Source: Brevundimonas naejangsanensis DSM 23858 (GTDB taxonomy: Bacteria; Pseudomonadota; Alphaproteobacteria; Caulobacterales; Caulobacteraceae). From it: DNA of 64,000 nucleotides. Every line of letters begins with the position of its first letter. The first letter of the stretch is position 1. The position numbers were made by a program, and so were the translations under genes. Below are positions 56,800 to 64,000 of this stretch, one piece after another. Where the stretch lies: positions 62,001 to 126,000 of the forward strand of contig NZ_ATXN01000002.1 of the NCBI RefSeq assembly GCF_000421705.1, in the 5' to 3' direction. The notes below the pieces were generated by a model. The model worked only from the letters and a program-made list of their open reading frames with translations, was not told the DNA's origin and did not search any database.

Positions 56800-58128
56800 G
56801 TGGCCTTTTCCAATCCGGTGGTCGAGGCGGGCGTCGCCGGCGTGACGGCGCTGTTCCGAGAGCGCGCCGTCACGCCGTCGGAAGCGGTCGAGGTCTATCT
56901 GAGCCGGATCGAACGGCTGAACCCGCGTCTCAACGCCTTTCTGGCTGTGGATGAAGCAGGCGCGCGGGCGGCGGCCCTGGCCAGCGGCGCGCGCTGGGCG
57001 TCCGGGCGGCCCCTGTCGCCCCTCGACGGCGTCCCGATCGCGATCAAGGCCAATATCGCGGCTGTCGGCCTGCCGCTGCACGCCGGCATAGGGGCCTATC
57101 GCGATCAGATTGCAGATCATGACGCCGCCTGCGTGGCGCGGCTGAAGGCGGCGGGCGCTGTGATCCTGGGCGTGTTGAACATGCATGAGGGGGCGCTGGG
57201 CGCCACGACCGACAATCCGGCTTTCGGCCGTTGTCATAATCCGCATCGGTTCGATTTCACGCCCGGGGGCTCGTCAGGCGGTTCGGGCGCGGCGGCGGCG
57301 GCGGGTCTGTGTGCGGCGGCGCTGGGCACAGACACTATGGGCAGCGTCCGCATTCCCTCTGGCTACTGCGGAATTTTCGGATTGAAGCCGGGACGGGGGC
57401 GGGTCTCGACCGAGGGGCTCATGGCGCTGTCGTGGACGCTGGACAATGTCGGTCCCCATGCTCGCTCTGCGCTGGACTGCCGCCTTGTTTTCGAGGCGAT
57501 GATGCAGGGGCAGGCTGGGGCGGCGCCGAGCGACGCGTCCTGGGCCGTTCTGGATTTCGCGGGCCAGGTCGAGGTGGAGCCGCAGGTGATTTCCGCCTTT
57601 GCGGATCGTGTCCAGCTGGCCCGCGACCTGGGACTGGCGATCGAGACGATCCGTCTGGATGACTATGACTTCGGCGCCGTGCGTCGGCTGGGGCTGTTGA
57701 TCTCCGAAGTCGAGGGCCACGTCGTCCACGAGCAGGCTCTGGTTGAACGTCCTGAAGGGTTTTCAAAGGAGTTCGCGGGCGGTCTGGCCTGGGGCGCGCG
57801 TCAGTCGGCGCCGCGCCTGGCCAAGGCCTATCGTGAGCTGGAGGCGACGGCTCATCGCCTGAGGGGGCGGCTGTCCGACTATGCGGGCCTGCTGTCGCCC
57901 ACAGCGCCTCAGTCGGCGTTTCCCTTTGATGCGGCGGTTCCGGTCAGCCAGGCGGACTTCACTGCCCTGGCCAATGTCGCGGGCCTGCCAGCGGCGGCGT
58001 TTCCGGCGGGGATGGCGGATGGCCTGCCGCTGTCCGTTCAGGTCATGGCCTGGAGCGAGGCTGACGCGATCGACCTGGCGGACATACTGGCGGCGCCGGT
58101 CGTGACGCCGCCGGATTTCGCTGGTTGA
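56800..58128 (+). CDS. Amidase signature-family amidase
   Basis: A 442-aa amidase with the full Ser-cis-Ser-Lys triad: Lys83 in PIAIKANI, Ser158 in PGGSSGGSGA and nucleophile Ser182 in GTDTMGSVRIPS. The enzyme hydrolyses a carboxamide to acid and ammonia, which may supply the acid for the PaaK-like ligase next door. The start is GTG after AAGGGA. The 3' end converges on the crotonase gene with only a 4-bp gap and no visible terminator. Cytoplasmic, as no signal peptide is seen. Confidence 0.93.
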   Translation: MAFSNPVVEAGVAGVTALFRERAVTPSEAVEVYLSRIERLNPRLNAFLAVDEAGARAAALASGARWASGRPLSPLDGVPIAIKANIAAVGLPLHAGIGAYRDQIADHDAACVARLKAAGAVILGVLNMHEGALGATTDNPAFGRCHNPHRFDFTPGGSSGGSGAAAAAGLCAAALGTDTMGSVRIPSGYCGIFGLKPGRGRVSTEGLMALSWTLDNVGPHARSALDCRLVFEAMMQGQAGAAPSDASWAVLDFAGQVEVEPQVISAFADRVQLARDLGLAIETIRLDDYDFGAVRRLGLLISEVEGHVVHEQALVERPEGFSKEFAGGLAWGARQSAPRLAKAYRELEATAHRLRGRLSDYAGLLSPTAPQSAFPFDAAVPVSQADFTALANVAGLPAAAFPAGMADGLPLSVQVMAWSEADAIDLADILAAPVVTPPDFAG

Positions 58129-58132
58129 CGCT

Positions 58133-58927
58133 TTACCGATAGGGGAAGGTCGGCGTCCGCTTCTGCAGGAAGGCGTCGCGGCCCTCGAGGAAGTCTTCGC
58201 CCTCCAGCGAGTCCAGAAACCAGGCGCGGGTCGTATCGTCGTCCTGAGTCTGACCATCGAGAATCCGCCGAACAACGGCCTTGGTGCGTCGCGCGGACCA
58301 TTGCGACGCCGAGGCGATGGCTTGCGCCTTGGCGGCGACGGCGCCGTCAAGATCCTCCGGCGAGCAGACGGCGTCGATCAGTCGAAGGCTAAGGGCCTCC
58401 TGAGCGGACAGTATACGGCCGGTGTAAAGGATGTCCTTCGCGGTCGATGGTCCAACGGCCTCAACCAGTCGGCGGGTGTCGCCCAGGCTGTACATCAGAC
58501 CCAGCTTGCCGGGCGTGATTCCCAGCTTCGCCTTTTCCGACGCCATGCGGATGTCGCAGCACAGGGCCAGGCCCAGACCTCCGCCGACGCAGGGCCCGGA
58601 AATGGCGGCGATCGTCGGCTTGGACAGATCAGCCAGCGCCTCCATCGCCTCGGCGATTTCGGCGGCGTATGCGGCGGCGCTGTCGCGCGTGGCGTAGACG
58701 GTCTCGAACTCGCCGATGTCGGCGCCTGCAGCAAAGGCGCCGCCCGCGCCTGTGACGGCCAGCACCTTGGCCGCAGGATCATTCGCGACCGTCTCGATCG
58801 CGCGGGGCAGGGCGCGCCACATCGCCTGGGTCAGCGCGTTGCGCTTGTCCGGCCGGTTGAGCGTCAGCAGCGCCACGTCATCGGCGATGCTCAGCAGCAG
58901 GGCGCCGTCGGCAAAAGAATGGGACAA
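58133..58927 (-). CDS. Crotonase-fold protein (enoyl-CoA hydratase/isomerase family)
   Basis: A 264-aa crotonase with the oxyanion-hole segments FAAGADI and GPCVGGGLGLAL. The position of the first classical hydratase Glu reads Gly119 (GGGLG for GGGCE), and the second Glu region reads GITPGKLG with no Glu. Simple hydratase chemistry is therefore doubtful, and another crotonase reaction is possible. It is the only crotonase in the region and is divergent from the DUF3598-like gene, sharing a promoter spacer with an AT-rich element. Confidence 0.88.
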   Translation of the reverse strand: MSHSFADGALLLSIADDVALLTLNRPDKRNALTQAMWRALPRAIETVANDPAAKVLAVTGAGGAFAAGADIGEFETVYATRDSAAAYAAEIAEAMEALADLSKPTIAAISGPCVGGGLGLALCCDIRMASEKAKLGITPGKLGLMYSLGDTRRLVEAVGPSTAKDILYTGRILSAQEALSLRLIDAVCSPEDLDGAVAAKAQAIASASQWSARRTKAVVRRILDGQTQDDDTTRAWFLDSLEGEDFLEGRDAFLQKRTPTFPYR

Positions 58928-58966
58928 GGGATCACCTTCCTGGCTTGTCGTAAAAGTCTTATTGGG

Positions 58967-58981
58967 TATATCTTTATATCA
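58967..58981. promoter_or_regulatory. AT-rich element between crotonase and DUF3598-like genes
   Basis: TATATCTTTATATCA at 58967-58981; on the minus strand TGATATA-AAG-ATA. It shares TATATCTTTAT with the element at 44922 and lies in the 100-bp divergent spacer. A direct repeat of TATATC is visible. Confidence 0.5.
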
Positions 58982-59027
58982 TTCGCTGAGCGTTCGACAG
59001 CGTCAATGAGATACCGAGGGAAACACC

Positions 59028-59468
59028 ATGGCCGACCTCCGCAAGGAAATGCCCCTTCTGGCGCGCCACGAAGGCGTCTGGGAAGGCGTCTATATTCACG
59101 TTGATACCGATAATAACGTGATCGATCGTCACAAATCGCGCCTTCAGTGCCAGTTTCCGAGCGCCACCGAATATTATCAGATCAACACCTACACCTGGGA
59201 TGACGGACGAACGGAGGAAATCCATTTCCCGTCGACTTATCGCGACGGCAAGATCTGGTGGGACAACGAACGGATCATCGGCAACTGCTGGGAAGCCGAC
59301 TCTCAGACCATCATGCTGCGCTGGGAGCGCAAGGATATGCCGAATGCGTATCTCTACGAGATGATCCAGCTTTCCGCCGACGGCAATGATCGCGCCCGCA
59401 CCTGGCACTGGTTCGAGAACGACGAACTGATCAAGCGCACCTGCATCAAGGAAAAGCGCGTCGGCTGA
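59028..59468 (+). CDS. DUF3598-like protein
   Basis: A 146-aa protein with a beta-rich pattern: LLARHEGVWEGVYIHVD, INTYTWDDGRTEEIHFP, ADSQTIMLRWERKD and RTWHWFENDELIKRT. These match DUF3598 (lipocalin-like) proteins, known only by sequence. No signal peptide. Its ribosome binding site is ACCGAGGG. A perfect terminator hairpin follows, so it is a single-gene transcript. The fold suggests binding of a small hydrophobic molecule, which is inference. Confidence 0.75.
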   Translation: MADLRKEMPLLARHEGVWEGVYIHVDTDNNVIDRHKSRLQCQFPSATEYYQINTYTWDDGRTEEIHFPSTYRDGKIWWDNERIIGNCWEADSQTIMLRWERKDMPNAYLYEMIQLSADGNDRARTWHWFENDELIKRTCIKEKRVG

Positions 59469-59489
59469 TTTCTCGGTCTGATGATGCTC

Positions 59490-59523
59490 AAAGCCCTCGA
59501 AGATCGCTCTTCGAGGGCTTTTT
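59490..59523 (+). terminator. Rho-independent terminator after the DUF3598-like gene
   Basis: Perfect 14-bp stem AAAGCCCTCGAAGA (59490-59503) with TCTTCGAGGGCTTT (59508-59521), a TCGC tetraloop and a T-run (TTTTT). It may also act on the convergent DUF1838 transcript. Confidence 0.92.
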
Positions 59524-59528
59524 CATGA

Positions 59529-60467
59529 TCAGTGACCGGCCTGGCGCGCAGGGGGCGGCGAGGCGCGGCGCTCTGCGTCGATGCCTTCGCGGGCCACGGT
59601 CCAGCTTGTGGCGTTGGGCCGGGCGTCATCCAGCGGCGGCGGAGCGGCATAGGCCGGATAGTCGGCGGCGATAGCGTTGCGAAGCACGGGCGGCAGGGCC
59701 TCAATGCCATCGACGGGCTGCGACATGGCGTTGAACACCATCAGGCCCGGACGGCTGCCCATCTTCATGAAGGGCATCCACGGGGCGATACGCACCCACG
59801 ACAGGATGGCGTTCGCCGTGTCCGTGCGGCTGCTGATCAAGGTGCGGCGGTCTGCGGCGAAGTCGAAAATCTCCATCGCGTGATACTGATTGCCGACATA
59901 ATCCTGATAGTCGCCCGCCAGGGGGTTGGGGTAGAAGAGCGGGATTTCCGCCGCCATGAAGACGCGCTCGCCCTGGATGCGGAACGGGGAGGCTAGGGGG
60001 CCGCCTTCAGCGTCGCGCTCGAAAAACGGCCTCTGGTTCACGGGGTCGTTGGCGACGTGGGCCACGGCGACCTCAGCCCCCGTCCACGGGTTCTTCCAGC
60101 GATCGATCTTTTCGCCGGTGACCGGGTCGAGGAACAGCATCAATTCGCGAGAGACGAGACGAAAGCCCTGACCTCGAACCGGATCCTGAACCGTGGCGCA
60201 ATGGCGAACATTCATCCCCTCGACCTTGAAGATCAGCCGGTCAGGCTCGCCCTCGACCCGCGACCACACGTTCCCGCTCCAGTGATAGACAAGGGGCTTG
60301 GCGTCGATCGTCGAGCAGTTGATCTTGCGCATCGCCGCCAGGACATCGCGCGGTTGGCTCAGGTCAAGATCGGCCGCAGCAGCGGATTGAGCGCCAAAAC
60401 ACGTCGAGGCGGCGATCAGGGCGGCGGCGGTCGTCTTCAGATAGGATTTCAAGGTCGACTCCAACAA
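59529..60467 (-). CDS. DUF1838 domain protein, exported
   Basis: A 312-aa protein with a signal peptide (basic KSYLK start, hydrophobic core, cleavage near AAAAD at about residue 32), so it is periplasmic or outer-membrane associated. The mature part has the DUF1838 pattern (DVLAAMRKINCSTI, YHWSGNVWSRVEGEPD, AMEIFDFAADRRTL). Function is unknown; the family occurs near TonB receptors in sphingomonads and caulobacters. The gene is 76 bp downstream of the receptor gene on the same strand, with a hairpin between them. Confidence 0.85.
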   Translation of the reverse strand: MLESTLKSYLKTTAAALIAASTCFGAQSAAAADLDLSQPRDVLAAMRKINCSTIDAKPLVYHWSGNVWSRVEGEPDRLIFKVEGMNVRHCATVQDPVRGQGFRLVSRELMLFLDPVTGEKIDRWKNPWTGAEVAVAHVANDPVNQRPFFERDAEGGPLASPFRIQGERVFMAAEIPLFYPNPLAGDYQDYVGNQYHAMEIFDFAADRRTLISSRTDTANAILSWVRIAPWMPFMKMGSRPGLMVFNAMSQPVDGIEALPPVLRNAIAADYPAYAAPPPLDDARPNATSWTVAREGIDAERRASPPPARQAGH

Positions 60468-60502
60468 CAGAGAGGTTCGCCGGCGGTGTCGGCGGCGCAG
60501 GG

Positions 60503-60540
60503 GCTTCAGCCCCGAGGCCTGTAGGCCTCGGGGCTGAAGC
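60503..60540 (-). terminator. Long hairpin after the TonB receptor gene
   Basis: Perfect 17-bp inverted repeat, 60503-60519 and 60524-60540, with a TGTA loop, starting 3 bp past the receptor stop. No T-run follows on the minus strand, so it may attenuate transcription into the DUF1838 gene or protect the 3' end. Confidence 0.7.
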
Positions 60541-60543
60541 GTC

Positions 60544-62886
60544 TTAGAACTGATAACCCAGGCTGACGCCCATCATGCGTCGGTCGGCGCCGGTGACCAG
60601 GGGCGACGCCACCGAAAAATTGGTGGAATCATAGAAGCGTACGGCCGCCGTCGGCGTGTCGTCGTCCAGCAGGTTGTTGATGAAGAACTGATAGCTCAGA
60701 GCATCGGACCTGAGGGCCAGGCGCAGATCGACCGTCGTCTTGGCGCCGAAATACTGCATGTTGTCGGCGCGGACATAGGTCTTGCTTTGGTGCTGGACAT
60801 CCAGCCGCCCTTCGAAGCGATAGTCGCCCCAGGCCGCCATTTCAAAACGCGGCGACAGGGTGATCTTGTGATCCGGCACATAGGGCAGGTGGCGCCCGTC
60901 GAAATCCCAGGCTGGAAGGCCCAGCGCCGCCAGGGTTCCGTCCAGCGAGGCGTCGGCGAACTTCTCATAGCGCGCGCGGGTCCAGGCATAGCTGCCCACG
61001 ATCGAGAGATAGTCGTTCAGGTAGAAGGACCCGTCCATCTCCAGCCCCGTCACCTTCGCCTCGGCGACGTTGCAGGTGTAGGTCCGCTGCGTCGAGGTTG
61101 TGCCGTTAGGGAAGGCGGACGCCGGGTTCTGGCAGGCCGCCTGCTGGTCCGACCAGTCGGTGTGGAACACGGCGACATTGGTACGCAGACGACGGTCCAT
61201 CCAGTCGAACTTGCCGCCCACCTCATAGTTCCAGCTGGTTTCAGGCTCGAAGGTGCGCTGGTCCGGGAAGATGTTGAGGTTCGGGTTGAACCCGCCCGTC
61301 TTCACGCCGCGCGCCACACTGGCGTAGATCATCTTGCCGGGCTGAATCTTGTAGTCGACGATCAGGCGCGGCGTGGTGAACTCGAAGTCTTTTTCCAGGT
61401 CCGTGCGGAACTGGGACGCAGCGTCGCTCCCGGCCCTGGTCGGCGCCTGATGATAGGTCTGTTCTTCCTTCTGATAGCGCGCCTCCAGCGTCGCCGTCAG
61501 CTTGTCGGTAAAGGCGTAGGAGGCCGAGCCGAACACCGACCAGCTCTTGGTGGTGTTGACGATGTTCGGGAAGCCGAAAGCGCCAGCCGTCGCCGCGGTC
61601 AGACTGCGCTGGATTACATTGCTGTCGCCGTCATAATAATAGGCTCCCACCAGCCAGCTCAGCGGGCCGTCGCCGTTGGATGACAGGCGCAACTCCTGGC
61701 TGAAGTCGGTATAGGTCTCTTCAGCTGAAGAGGTGGCGAAGCCGGACGTGCCCACCGGAATCAGGCTGCCCGGCGCGAAGGGATAGCCGAAGTTCGTACA
61801 ACCGCCCGCGCGGTCGCAGATGGTGTTGTCGCCATCATAGGTGAACTCGGCGTTGCGCTTGGCGTAGGCGGTGATCGACTTCAGCGAGACGCCGTCGAAA
61901 TCGTAGTTCAGATCCAGGCTGGCGCGGAAAGTGTCCTGGCGGGTGCCATAGTCGCCGACCTCGAAAGTGGTCCGCTTGGTATTGACGTTGATGCGCCGGC
62001 CCAGCGGCTGAATCTCGCCTTCATACAACTGGTTGCGGATGGTGCCGGCCGGACCCCCGGCCACCGCGCCGGGATAGGCGTTTGTGCGCTGGACTTCGGA
62101 TGCAGGTTGACCGGAGTCCTCATCGCTGGCCGTCAGGCGCAGGATGGCTGAGAAACGATCCGTCGGCGCGTAATCCAGGGTCAGCATTCCGCCATAGGTC
62201 TGGCTGTAATCCACCTTGCCGCCATCGATGGCGCTGACGTACCAGCCGTCGAATTCACGGCCGTAGGCGCCGGCGCTGAACCGCAGGGTGTCGGTGATGG
62301 GGCCGCTGACGCCCGCGGTCAGCTTGCGCAGTCCGTTGTCGCCGACCGTGCCTTCGACATGACCCTTGAGCTCGGCCGACGGCCGGGCGCTGATGTAGTT
62401 GATGGCGCCGGCGAAGGTATTCTGGCCATAGAGGGCCGATTGGGGACCGCGCACGACCTCGATGCGTTCCAGGTCGGCCATCTCGATATCGACGCCGGCC
62501 TTGCCGCTCAGATAGACCCCGTCCAGGAACACGCCCACGTTCAACTGACCATAGGTCTGGGCAGCGCCGCGAATGATGGGAAGCTGGTTCTGGGCGCCGA
62601 ACAGGGGAGTGAAGCTGAGACCAGGGGCGATCTTGGCCAGATCCGCCAGACGTTCGACCCGAGCCGATTTCAGTTCTTCCGACGTCACCGCCGCGATGGC
62701 CAGAGGGGTGTCTTGCAGAGATTCCTCTCGCCGCCGGGCCGTGACCAGGATGTCGCTCACTGCCGTGACGCCGCTTTGGGTCGGACGGGATGGTTCGGAC
62801 TCCTGAGCCGCAGCAGGCATGCCGAACGTCAGGACGCCTGCGGCCGCCGAAAGCATCAGAAAGCACTTATTCCGGTAATGAAGCAT
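60544..62886 (-). CDS. TonB-dependent receptor
   Basis: Outer-membrane receptor of 780 aa. A signal peptide is cut near PAAAQ (about residue 28), followed by the ILVTARRREESLQDTPLAI box and plug with RIEVVRGPQSALYGQNTFAG and a barrel that ends LGYQF. The start at 62886 has GGGGAG upstream; a start at 62928 would lie in the promoter element. It precedes the DUF1838 gene, so both may process the same substrate at the cell surface. Confidence 0.93.
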   Translation of the reverse strand: MLHYRNKCFLMLSAAAGVLTFGMPAAAQESEPSRPTQSGVTAVSDILVTARRREESLQDTPLAIAAVTSEELKSARVERLADLAKIAPGLSFTPLFGAQNQLPIIRGAAQTYGQLNVGVFLDGVYLSGKAGVDIEMADLERIEVVRGPQSALYGQNTFAGAINYISARPSAELKGHVEGTVGDNGLRKLTAGVSGPITDTLRFSAGAYGREFDGWYVSAIDGGKVDYSQTYGGMLTLDYAPTDRFSAILRLTASDEDSGQPASEVQRTNAYPGAVAGGPAGTIRNQLYEGEIQPLGRRINVNTKRTTFEVGDYGTRQDTFRASLDLNYDFDGVSLKSITAYAKRNAEFTYDGDNTICDRAGGCTNFGYPFAPGSLIPVGTSGFATSSAEETYTDFSQELRLSSNGDGPLSWLVGAYYYDGDSNVIQRSLTAATAGAFGFPNIVNTTKSWSVFGSASYAFTDKLTATLEARYQKEEQTYHQAPTRAGSDAASQFRTDLEKDFEFTTPRLIVDYKIQPGKMIYASVARGVKTGGFNPNLNIFPDQRTFEPETSWNYEVGGKFDWMDRRLRTNVAVFHTDWSDQQAACQNPASAFPNGTTSTQRTYTCNVAEAKVTGLEMDGSFYLNDYLSIVGSYAWTRARYEKFADASLDGTLAALGLPAWDFDGRHLPYVPDHKITLSPRFEMAAWGDYRFEGRLDVQHQSKTYVRADNMQYFGAKTTVDLRLALRSDALSYQFFINNLLDDDTPTAAVRFYDSTNFSVASPLVTGADRRMMGVSLGYQF

Positions 62887-62917
62887 CGATCTCCCCTTAA
62901 TTTTCGGCCATTTTAAT

Positions 62918-62930
62918 TGATATACCAATA
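62918..62930. promoter_or_regulatory. TGATATA element upstream of the TonB receptor
   Basis: TGATATA-CCA-ATA at 62918-62930, 32 bp upstream of the receptor ATG. It shares its TGATATA-N3-ATA core with the element before ALDH and the one at 58969, here in the opposite orientation relative to its gene. Confidence 0.45.
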
Positions 62931-63081
62931 GGCCTTATGCTGACACGTTCGATCATTTTTGACGCATAGCCAAGTGGAAACTTGCGTTGCGGCGATCCCA
63001 AAATTGAAATGAGGAAAATGACGAGGCTCGTTGGAGAAGGAGGCGGCGCAACCGGGGTGTCGCAAGTTGCGCCGCCATTTC

Positions 63082-64000
63082 TCAGAAACGCATGGATGTG
63101 CGGATGCCGAGTTCACGCCCTCTGGGGTGGGAGACCGTGATGCGCGGCGGGAAGACCACCGAAGCGCCATCGACGTAGTTATTCAGGAACACATCGCGGA
63201 AGGCGAAGGTAGGCCGCCGGTCATCAAAGAGGTTTTCAACGAAGGCCTCGAAGCGGAAGCGATCGTTTTCCATGCCGAACCGGCCGTTGACCAGAGAGCG
63301 GCTGGGAATGACTGTCAGATTGGTGGCGTCCATAAAGGACTCGGCCCGATAAGATGCGTCGATGTGGAAAAAGCCCGTGTAGTCATTCAGCACAGGCCTG
63401 CGGTAACCCAGCGACCCAGTGAGTTGCCACTTGGGAGCGGCCTGCAGTCGTTGACCGCTGACATCGCCGTCGGGCCCGAACGACGGGAAATTGGCGTAGC
63501 CGGCGTTCATGGCGTGGCTGTAGGTGGCGTCGGTATAGGAGACGCCCAGGCTGGCGCTGAGTTCTTGCGTCGGGCGCAGATTGATCTGGGCTTCAAAGCC
63601 CTTGGACTCTGCGTCGCCGAGGTTGCGGGTCACGGCGATCGGCGGCGCCTGGGTCTGATCCAGAACCGGAATCTGAATCTGCGTCCAGTCGATGAAGAAG
63701 GCGTTGAGGTCCAGAACAACGCGCGCGTTCAGCAGGCTGGCCTTGGCGCCGACCTCATAGGTCCAATTGTATTCAGGGTCATACTGCTCGGTTGGCGCGT
63801 TCAGGTCGAAGCCGCCGGGCTTCGCGCCACGTGCGGCCGAAGTGTAGAGAAGCAGGTCGCGGTTGGGCTTGTATTGAAGGCTGACGCGTGGCGTCCAGGT
63901 ACGGAAACTCAGCGTTTTGTCTATGGCCGCGCTGGGCTGGCCGATGTTCGATGCGGGCCGGGTCGTGTGTTGCCGTTCGTATCCGTACCGCAGTTCGCCT
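63082..64000 (-). CDS. TonB-dependent receptor, C-terminal part (cut by window end)
   Basis: An open minus-strand frame with no stop from 63082 to the window end, about 305 codons. The visible part is barrel sequence: YKPNRDLLLYTSAARGAKPG, WTYEVGAKASLLN, AFFIDWTQIQIPVL, GDAESKGFEAQINL, FEAFVENLFDDRRP and an end LGIRTSMRF. This is the usual C-terminal half of a TonB receptor, with the terminal Phe. The signal peptide and plug lie outside the window. It is on the same strand as the receptor at 60544, so the two may be one operon or two separately regulated tandem receptors. Confidence 0.9.
   Translation of the reverse strand, partial: GELRYGYERQHTTRPASNIGQPSAAIDKTLSFRTWTPRVSLQYKPNRDLLLYTSAARGAKPGGFDLNAPTEQYDPEYNWTYEVGAKASLLNARVVLDLNAFFIDWTQIQIPVLDQTQAPPIAVTRNLGDAESKGFEAQINLRPTQELSASLGVSYTDATYSHAMNAGYANFPSFGPDGDVSGQRLQAAPKWQLTGSLGYRRPVLNDYTGFFHIDASYRAESFMDATNLTVIPSRSLVNGRFGMENDRFRFEAFVENLFDDRRPTFAFRDVFLNNYVDGASVVFPPRITVSHPRGRELGIRTSMRF

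Overview
This is a GC-rich alphaproteobacterial chromosome segment, most likely from the Caulobacterales and probably Brevundimonas. The inference rests on the gene order pyrH-frr-uppS-cdsA-dxr-rseP-bamA-skp-lpxD-fabZ-lpxA-lpxI-lpxB, on LpxI in place of LpxH, on the large number of TonB-dependent receptors, and on strong G/C bias at third codon positions. No rRNA, tRNA, CRISPR array, insertion sequence or prophage was seen.

Region 1 (68-12772, + strand) is one long housekeeping run. It covers pyrimidine nucleotide and ribosome-recycling functions (pyrH, frr), isoprenoid and lipid precursor enzymes (uppS, cdsA, dxr), the site-2 protease RseP, the outer-membrane assembly pair BamA and Skp, and the lipid A genes lpxD-fabZ-lpxA-lpxI-lpxB. 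Many genes overlap by 4 nt. Region 2 (12783-12914) is a perfect 31-bp inverted repeat, REPIN-like, between convergent lpxB and trpC. Region 3 (12924-19121, - strand) holds a PpiD-type periplasmic foldase, then trpE, trpG, trpD and trpC. A small opposite-strand membrane ORF lies between trpE and trpG. Region 4 (19252-22464, + strand) holds tpiA, secG, pyrG and a 42-codon membrane ORF.

Region 5 (about 22.8 kb to the window end) is a dense accessory catabolic region of about 41 kb. It contains three TonB-dependent receptors (the last cut by the window end), two MFS transporters, a carboxylesterase, four SDRs, two CoA ligases, two thiolases, two acyl-CoA dehydrogenases and an aldehyde dehydrogenase. 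It also has a nitrilase-fold protein without its usual nucleophile, a methyltransferase with VOC and HapK-like partners, a polysaccharide-deacetylase-fold protein, a CitE lyase, a MaoC hydratase, two CaiB CoA-transferases, two MmgE/PrpD proteins, an amidase and a crotonase, plus DUF3598 and DUF1838 proteins. Four local regulators (one TetR, one FadR-type GntR, two HutC-type GntR) are present, and three of them have convincing candidate operators.

Taken together, region 5 reads as uptake of an exogenous ester- or amide-containing compound, hydrolysis, CoA activation, beta-oxidation-like shortening, and a branched C5-dicarboxylate (itaconate/citramalate-like) branch ending in a CitE lyase. The substrate cannot be read from sequence. 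The modular regulation and several enzymes with altered active sites make this the most promising undescribed system in the window.
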